From Branchiostoma floridae (Eukaryota > Chordata > Leptocardii > Amphioxiformes > Branchiostomatidae), in the NCBI RefSeq assembly GCF_000003815.2, contig NC_049990.1, positions 68,505-117,332 on the forward strand: 48,828 nucleotides of DNA. The letters run 5' to 3'. Every line of letters begins with the position of its first letter. The stretch's first letter is position 1. Below are positions 41,813-48,828 of this stretch, piece after piece. A program made the position numbers and the translations under genes. Under the pieces are notes generated by a model, which saw only the letters and a list, made by a program, of their open reading frames with translations, had not been told where the DNA came from and made no database searches.

Positions 41813-43218
41813 ATGGAGTCCTGTGGGCATGTACTGTACGCATACTGAGTCCTGTGGGGATGTACTGTACGCATAGTGAATGGAGTCCTGTGGGCATGTA
41901 CTGTAAGCATACTGAATGGAGTCCTGTGGGCATGTACTGTACGCATACTGAGTCCTGTGGGCATGTACTGTACACATAGTGAATGGAGTCCTGTGGGGAT
42001 GTACTGTACGCATAGTGAATGGAGTCCTGTGGGCATGTACTGTACACATAGTGAATGGAGTCCTGTGGGCATGTACTGTACGCATAGTGAATGGAATCCT
42101 GTGGGCATATACTGTACGTATACTGAATGGAGTCCTGTGGGCATGTACTGTACGCATACTGAGTCCTGTGGGCATGTACTGTACACATAGTGAATGGAGT
42201 CCTGTGGGCATGTACTGTACACATAGTGAATGGAGTCCTGTGGGCATGTACTGTACGCATAGTGAATGGAGTCCTGTGGGCATGTACTGTACGCATAGTG
42301 AGTCCTGTGGGCATGTACTGTACACATAGTGAGTCCTGTGGGCATGTACTGTACACATACTGAATGGAGTCCTGTGGGCATGTACTGTACGCATAGTGAG
42401 TCCTGTGGGCATGTACTGTACGCATACTGAATGGAGTCCTGTGGGCATGTACTGTACACATAGTGAATGGAGTCCTGTGGGCATGTACTGTACGCATAGT
42501 GAGTCCTGTGGGCATGTATTGTATGCATAGTGAGTCCTGTGGGCATGTACTGTACACATAGTGAGTCCTGTGGGCATGTACTGTACACATAGTGAGTCCT
42601 GTGGGCATGTACTGTACGCATAGTGAGTCCTGTGGGCATGTATTGTATGCATAGTGAGTCCTGTGGGCATGTACTGTACACATAGTGAGTCCTGTGGGCA
42701 TGTACTGTACGCATAGTGAGTCCTGTGGGGATGTACTGTACGCATAGTGAATGGAGTCCTGTGGGCATGTATTGTACGCATAGTGAATGGAGTCCTGTGG
42801 GGATGTACTGTACGCATAGTGAATGGAGTCCTGTGGGCATGTATTGTACGCATAGTGAATGGAGTCCTGTGGGGATGTACTGTACGCATACTGAGTCCTG
42901 TGGGCATGTATTGTACGCATAGTGAATGGAGTCCTGTGGGCATGTACTGTACGCATAGTGAGTCCTGTGGGCATGTACTGTACGCATAGTGAATGGAGTC
43001 CTGTGGGCATGTATTGTACGCATAGTGAATGGAGTCCTGTGGGCATGTACTGTACGCATAGTGAATGGAGTCCTGTGGGCATGTACTGTACACATAGTGA
43101 ATGGAGTCCTGTGGGCATGTACTGTACACATAGTGAATGGAGTCCTGTGGGGATGTATTGTACGCATACTGAGTCCTGTGGGCATGTACTGTATGGATGT
43201 ATTGTATGCATAGTGAAT
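41813..43218. repeat. 36/31-bp minisatellite, about 40 copies
   Basis: The unit GAGTCCTGTGGGCATGTACT plus GTACGCATAGT ends with or without an extra GAATG, giving 36- and 31-bp forms. Subvariants include GGGGATG, TACACATAG and TACTGAG. All three minus frames stay open for about 1.4 kb because the unit has no stop on that strand. Confidence 0.95.
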
Positions 43219-43528
43219 TTCGGGTCATTTAGTTTTAATACAAAGGTATAGTAGCCAAAATTATTTTTAGCCTAACAAAGGGGGGAAATATCCCCAAATC
43301 CAACATTTATGTATAAAGTGAAAATGAAGTCATGTGGGCACATGTCCTACACCTTCAGACCAAACTGCAAGTCAATTAATACAAGGGCATTGGAGCCCAA
43401 AATACATTTGTTGTCAAAAATGGCCTAAATCCCAAAATAAGCGATGCATACAAAAGTGTGTTGATGGGGTCCTGTAGGCACCAATGCACCTCTGTACAAA
43501 ACTGGTCGGTAGGCCAGAGCAGTTATAA
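43219..43528. other. Unique-looking DNA before a gap
   Basis: Nothing recognised except weak similarity to 41640-41710. Confidence 0.35.
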
Positions 43529-43669
43529 NNNNNNNNNNNNNNNNNNNNNNNNNNNNNNNNNNNNNNNNNNNNNNNNNNNNNNNNNNNNNNNNNNNNNNNN
43601 NNNNNNNNNNNNNNNNNNNNNNNNNNNNCGGCGGCAGGAAATTTCGTATGGGGGGCACTTTACTGACAA

Positions 43670-44400
43670 TTGAAAATTTGAAATCTTGACCCTCTAAAAC
43701 GCCATTTCCTGCGTTTTGACGGGCAAATTTTGCTGCCAGACCAAGCTAGATTTGATGACAGTTCTGTAAGAAAGACACATGATTTGAAATAGTGAGGGCG
43801 ATGCCCCCAAAATATTTTCATGATTTCGGGTACCGAAGGTGCGAGCTGTCGCCAGGTTGGTCTGGGGAAATTTCAGAAATCTGCACCCTCTGAAATGCCA
43901 TTTTCTGTATTTTTGTTGACAAATTTTGCTGGCAAACCATGCTTAATCTAATGCAATTTTTGTCAAAGAAAGAAATTGTTTGAGGGCGATGACCCACACA
44001 AATTTTCACCATGTCGTTGTGAGCGCCCAAGGTGCAAGTCGCTAGGGAGGTCCGGAGAAAATTTTGAAATCTTGACCGTCTGAAACGTCATTTCCTGCAT
44101 TTGGGGGCCACATTCTGCTTGTAAACTAAGCTAAGCACGATAGTTAAATTCAGGGAAAAACATTTTTGAGAGCAACACTCCCACAACATTTTGTCCTGCA
44201 CCGAAGACGCGGGCCATCACAAGGGAGATCTGGCAAAATTTTGAAATCGGGACTCTCTGAAACGCCATTTCTTGCATTTTCGGGGGTAAATTTTGCCGTT
44301 AGACTAGCTTGATTTAATGAAATTTCCATCATCAAAAAGATACACAAGGTTTCAGCTTGCTCTTTAGAGGGGGGCGACGCCCCCCCAACATATTTGGGGG
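43670..44400 (+). repeat. About 190-bp dispersed tandem family (plus orientation)
   Basis: Four units begin near 43674, 43866, 44059 and 44235, each with GAAATCTTGACCCTCTGAAA-like and GCAAATTTTGCTG-like phrases. This is the same family as 24830-25372 in the opposite orientation. Confidence 0.7.
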
Positions 44401-44413
44401 GGGGCAGTCGCCC

Positions 44414-44812
44414 ACTTCTCAGGTTACAAGTTACAACAGGACACACTTCTCAGGTTACAACAGGAGACACTTCTCAGGTTACAACAGGAGACACTTCTCG
44501 GGTTACAACAGGAGACACTTCTCGGGTTACAACAGGAGACACTTCTCAGGTTACAACAGGAGACACTTCTCAGGTTACAACAGGAGACACTTCTCAGGTT
44601 ACAACAGGAGACACTTCTCAGGTTACAACAGGAGACACTTCTCAGGTTACAACAGGAGACACTTCTCAGGTTACAACAGGAGACACTTCTCAGGTTACAA
44701 CAGGAGACACTTCTCAGGTTACAACAGGAGACACTTCTCAGGTTACAAATGGAGACACTTCTCGGGTTACAACAGGAGACACTTCTCAGGTTACAACAGG
44801 AGACACTTCTCA
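44414..44812. repeat. 24-bp tandem repeat, about 16 copies
   Basis: The unit CAGGTTACAACAGGAGACAC plus TTCT is nearly perfect, with a C/T variant (CGGGTT). As the period is a multiple of three, long repetitive frames open on both strands; I do not consider them coding. Confidence 0.95.
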
Positions 44813-45150
44813 TGTGCAATCTCGCCGTATTGATTTTCTGCCAGCAAGATTGATGGTGTCACGTTACAGCATTTGCCGCAGCAAAAAGGCAATCTGCGTC
44901 ACGGATCCAATTACTTATTCAGCCTGACTGCGTCACACGCCGGCTATATGGGTCCCCTGGGGCAGATATGGGACTGACCAGGAGAACAGTCATATGCTAT
45001 TTTGTACAAATTCATGCTATTTTGTGCAAAGGTAATAGGAAAATATCATCTGCACCCTCTACAAGAGCTATTCTAGGGATGGTTTAGCAGTTCTCGCAAG
45101 AAATCTGCCGGTACGATGGCCACTGATAATGACAGCTAACATGTAAAACT
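44813..45150. other. Spacer between two satellites, nothing recognised
   Basis: No gene or RNA recognised. Confidence 0.4.
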
Positions 45151-45153
45151 TGT

Positions 45154-48100
45154 AACCATTCCTGTGGTCCCAGCTAACTTATAATAACCATTCCTGTGGT
45201 CCCAGCTAACTTATAACCATTCCTGTGGTCCCAGCTAACTTACAACCATTCCTGTGGTCCCAGCTAACTTATAATAACCCTTCCTGTGGTCCCAGCTAAC
45301 TTATAATAACCCTTCCTGTGGTTCACTCAGTGCTCACGGATTCCTGTGGTCCCAGCTAAGTTTTAGACCATTCCTGTGGTCTCAGCTAAGTTTTAGACCA
45401 TTCCTGTGGTCCCAGCTAACTTATAACCATTCCTGTGGTCCCAGCTAAGTTTTAGACCATTCCTGTGGTCCCAGCTAACTAGTAACCATTCCTGTGGTCC
45501 CAGCTAACTTATAACCATTCCTGTGGTCCCAGCTAACTTATAACCATTCCTATGGTCCCAGATAACTTGTAACCATTCCTGTGGTCCCAGCTAACTTATA
45601 ACCATTCCTGTGGTCCCAGCTAACTTATAACCATTCCTGTGGTCCCAGCTAAGTTTTAGACCATTCCTGTGGTCTCAGCTAAGTTTTAGACCATTCCTGT
45701 GGTCCCAGCTAACTTATAACCATTCCTGTGNNNNNNNNNNNNNNNNNNNNNNNNNNNNNNNNNNNNNNNNNNNNNNNNNNNNNNNNNNNNNNNNNNNNNN
45801 NNNNNNNNNNNNNNNNNNNNNNNNNNNNNNNNNNNNNNNNNNNNNNNNNNNNNNNNNNNNNNNNNNNNNNNNNNNNNNNNNNNNNNNNNNNNNNNNNNNN
45901 NNATTCCTGTGGTCCCAGCTAACCATTCCTGTGGTCCCAGCTAACTTATAACCATTCCTGTGGTCCCAGCTAACTACTAACCATTCCTGTGGTCTCAGCT
46001 AACTTATAACCATTCCTGTGGTCCCAGCTAACTTATAACCATTCCTGTGGTCCCAGCTAAGTTTTAGACCATTCCTGTGGTCTCAGCTAAGTTTTAGACC
46101 ATTCCTGTGGTCCCAGCTAACTTATAACCATTCCTGTGGTCCCAGCTAAGTTTTAGACCATTCCTGTGGTCCCAGCTAACTAGTAACCATTCCTGTGGTC
46201 CCAGCTAACTTATAACCATTCCTGTGGTCCCAGCTAACTTATAACCATTCCTATGGTCCCAGATAACTTGTAACCATTCCTGTGGTCCCAGCTAACTTAT
46301 AACCATTCCTGTGGTCCCAGCTAACTTATAACCATTCCTGTGGTCCCAGCTAAGTTTTAGACCATTCCTGTGGTCTCAGCTAAGTTTTAGACCATTCCTG
46401 TGGTCCCAGCTAACTTATAACCATTCCTGTGGTCCCAGCTAAGTTTTAGACCATTCCTGTGGTCCCAGCTAACTAGTAACCATTCCTGTGGTCCCAGCTA
46501 ACTTATAACCATTCCTGTGGTCCCAGCTAACTTATAACCATTCCTATGGTCCCAGATAACTTGTAACCATTCCTGTGGTCCCAGCTAACTTATAACCATT
46601 CCTGTGGTCCCAGCTAAGTTTTAGACCATTCCTGTGGTCCCAGCTAACTTAGTAACCATTCCTGTGGTCCCAGCTAACTTATAACCATTCCTGTGGTCCC
46701 AGCTAACTTATAACCATTCCTATGGTCCCAGATAACTTGTAACCATTCCTGTGGTCCCAGCTAACTTATAACCATTCCTGTGGTCCCAGCTAAGTTTTAG
46801 ACCATTCCTGTGGTCCCAGATAACTTATAACCATTCCTGTGGTCCCAGATAACATATATCCATCCCTGTGGTCCCAGCTAAGTTTTAGACCATTCCTNNN
46901 NNNNNNNNNNNNNNNNNNNNNNNNNNNNNNNNNNNNNNNNNNNNNNNNNNNNNNNNNNNNNNNNNNNNNNNNNNNNNNNNNNNNNNNNNNNNNNNNNNNN
47001 NNNNNNNNNNNNNNNNNNNNNNNNNNNNNNNNNNNNNNNNNNNNNNNNNNNNNNNNNNNNNNNNNNNNNNNNNNNNNNNNNNNNNNNNNNNNNNNNNNNN
47101 NNNNNNNNNNNNNNNNNNNNNNNNNNNNNNNNNNNNNNNNNNNNNNNNNNNNNNNNNNNNNNNNNNNTCCCAGCTAACTTATAAACCATTCCTGTGGTCC
47201 CAGCTAAGTTTTAGACCATTCCTGTGGTCTCAGCTAAGTTTTAGACCATTCCTGTGGTCCCAGCTAACTTATAACCATTCCTGTGGTCCCAGCTAAGTTT
47301 TAGACCATTCCTGTGGTCCCAGCTAACTAGTAACCATTCCTGTGGTCCCAGCTAACTTATAACCATTCCTGTGGTCCCAGCTAACTTATAACCATTCCTA
47401 TGGTCCCAGATAACTTGTAACCATTCCTGTGGTCCCAGCTAACTTATAACCATTCCTGTGGTCCCAGCTAAGTTTTAGACCATTCCTGTGGTCCCAGATA
47501 ACTTATAACCATTCCTGTGGTCCCAGATAACATATATCCATCCCTGTGGTCCCAGCTAAGTTTTAGACCATTCCTGTGGTCCCAGATAACTTATACCCAT
47601 TCCTGTGGTCCCAGCTAAGTTTTAGACCATTCCTGTGGTCACAGCTAAATTTCAGACCATTCCTGTGGTCCCAGCTAAGTTTTAGACCGTTCCTGTGGCG
47701 GCAGCTAAGTTTTAGACCGTTCCTGTGGTGGCAGCTAACTTATAACCATTCCTGTGGTCCCAGCTAACTTATAACCATTCCTGTGGTCCCAGCTAACTAG
47801 TAACCATTCCTGTGGTCTCAGCTAACTTATAACCATTCCTGTGGTCCCAGCTAACTTATAACCATTCCTGTGGTCCCAGCTAAGTTTTAGACCATTCCTG
47901 TGGTCTCAGCTAAGTTTTAGACCATTCCTGTGGTCCCAGCTAACTTATAACCATTCCTGTGGTCCCAGCTAAGTTTTAGACCATTCCTGTGGTCCCAGCT
48001 AACTAGTAACCATTCCTGTGGTCCCAGCTAACTTATAACCATTCCTGTGGTCCCAGCTAAGTTTTAGACCATTCCGGTGGTCCCAGCTAACTTATAACCA

Positions 48101-48258
48101 TTCCTGTGGTCCCAGCTAACTTATACCCATTCCTGTGGTCCCAGATAACTTATACCCATTCCTGTGGTCCCAGCTAAGTTTTAGACCATTCCTGTGGTCA
48201 CAGCTAAGTTTTAGACTGTTCCTGTGGCGGCAGCTAAGTTTTAGACCGTTCCTGCGAA
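45154..48258. repeat. 29/30-bp satellite with higher-order structure, about 3.1 kb
   Basis: Monomers CCATTCCTGTGGTCCCAGCT plus AACTTATAA (29) or AAGTTTTAGA (30), with marker variants AACTAGTAA and CCTATGGTCCCAGATAACTT. Marker order recurs about every 294 bp (ten monomers). Two gaps (45731-45902, 46898-47167) interrupt it, and the last units (47640-48250) are the most diverged. Confidence 0.95.
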
Positions 48259-48467
48259 GGTTTGTCCAGGGAATATTTCCGCTGCCAAATGGCTCCATGG
48301 CTCAGTGCCTTTTCTAGACCATAATATGTGGCAGGGATTGATTTTTCAGGCCCAGCCATTTGTTAAACTGTCAGGATAAGAGGGTTTCATAGACTAGGCC
48401 TGGAGAAATGGGGAGAAGGGAAGCCTTCTGCCAATAACCAGTGCTGCAGGCATCCATGCCTGGTCTC

Positions 48468-48828
48468 AAGTCTGCTGCGGGATACCCCCCCTGCAGCTCA
48501 TATCTGCAGAAACCGCTGCGGGATCCCCCCCCCCAGCTCCTGTCTGCAGAAACGGCTGCAGGATACCCCCCTGCAGCTCATATCTGCAGAAACCGCTGCG
48601 GGATCCCCCCCCCAGCTCCTGTCTGCAGAAACGGCTGCAGGATACCCCCCCTGCAGCTCATATCTGCAGAAACGGCTGCGGGATACCCCCCTGCAGCTCA
48701 TATCTGCAGAAACGGCTGCGGGATACCCCCCCCCCCAGCTCCTGTCTGCAGAAATGGCTGCAGGATACCCCCCCTACAGCTCATGTTTCCAGAAACTGCT
48801 GCAGGAGACACTTTTCTGCAGCTCATCT
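48468..48828. repeat. About 41-bp tandem repeat running off the window end
   Basis: The unit CTGCAGCTCATATCTGCAGA plus AACGGCTGCGGGATACCCCC alternates with a CCCAGCTCCTGTCTGCAGA form, making a dimer of roughly 80 bp. C-runs of 6 to 10 vary in length between units. Confidence 0.9.

Noticed and set aside
41705-43228. Minus-strand ORFs of over 470 codons as a protein-coding gene
   Set aside because: They are translations of a stop-free minisatellite open in all three frames at once, with no flanking coding sequence.
44357-44927. 8-residue repeat protein on either strand
   Set aside because: The 24-bp period is a multiple of three, so frames open automatically; no unique domain is attached.
45154-48258. 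CRISPR array (short regular repeats)
   Set aside because: Repeats are head-to-tail with no unique spacers, and the window is eukaryotic.

Overview
The window is eukaryotic, repeat-dense animal DNA. There are no prokaryotic gene arrays; genes are split by GT-AG introns, and retrotransposons, inverted-repeat elements and minisatellites fill most of the rest. Two recognisable host genes point to a lancelet (Branchiostoma-like, inferred). One is a CYP74-clan cytochrome P450, a clan known among chordates from amphioxus (CYP440). The other is a one-locus IQCJ-SCHIP1-type schwannomin-interacting protein gene. The sequence is a draft assembly. N gaps lie at 1144-1817, 2809-2981, 6155-6254, 8157-8256, 10943-11042, 14682-14781, 20489-21426, 22063-22635, 26161-26300, 38075-38174, 43529-43628, 45731-45902 and 46898-47167. 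Six are exactly 100 N, the usual placeholder for unknown length.

Layout, left part. 1-830 is the 3' end of a CR1/Jockey-like retrotransposon. 2.0-5.0 kb holds terminal-inverted-repeat DNA elements. 4.95-14.04 kb is an inverted duplication. The right arm carries a P450 gene on the minus strand (exons 12580-11974, 11402-11043 into a gap, and 10854-10408) with intact I-helix, ExxR and haem-Cys motifs. The left arm keeps only a diverged copy of the first visible exon (5772-6154), which stops at a gap followed by an RTE-like retrotransposon (minus, to about 8.6 kb).

Middle part, 14-35 kb, has no intact host gene that I can recognise. It contains fragments of at least four more non-LTR elements, a broken ribonucleotide reductase small-subunit (RRM2) fragment at 27808-28113, several small inverted-repeat elements, and a 107-bp core-promoter module present twice without a mismatch (19107-19213 and 24460-24566). 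Inverted copies of a terminal motif at about 19.05 and 25.37 kb may bound one composite element.

Right part. 37.03-40.93 kb is the 3' portion of a SCHIP1 orthologue on the minus strand: IQ-motif exon, long acidic exon, conserved SCHIP1-core exon, a gap hiding most of the coiled coil, and the last two coding segments. Minisatellites in its introns are built from copies of the exon edges and their splice sites. From 40.93 kb to the end lies the preceding intron or intergenic DNA, dominated by satellites: 36/31-bp, about 190-bp, 24-bp, a 29/30-bp array with higher-order structure, and about 41-bp.

All functional assignments come from reading the sequence; no database search was run.
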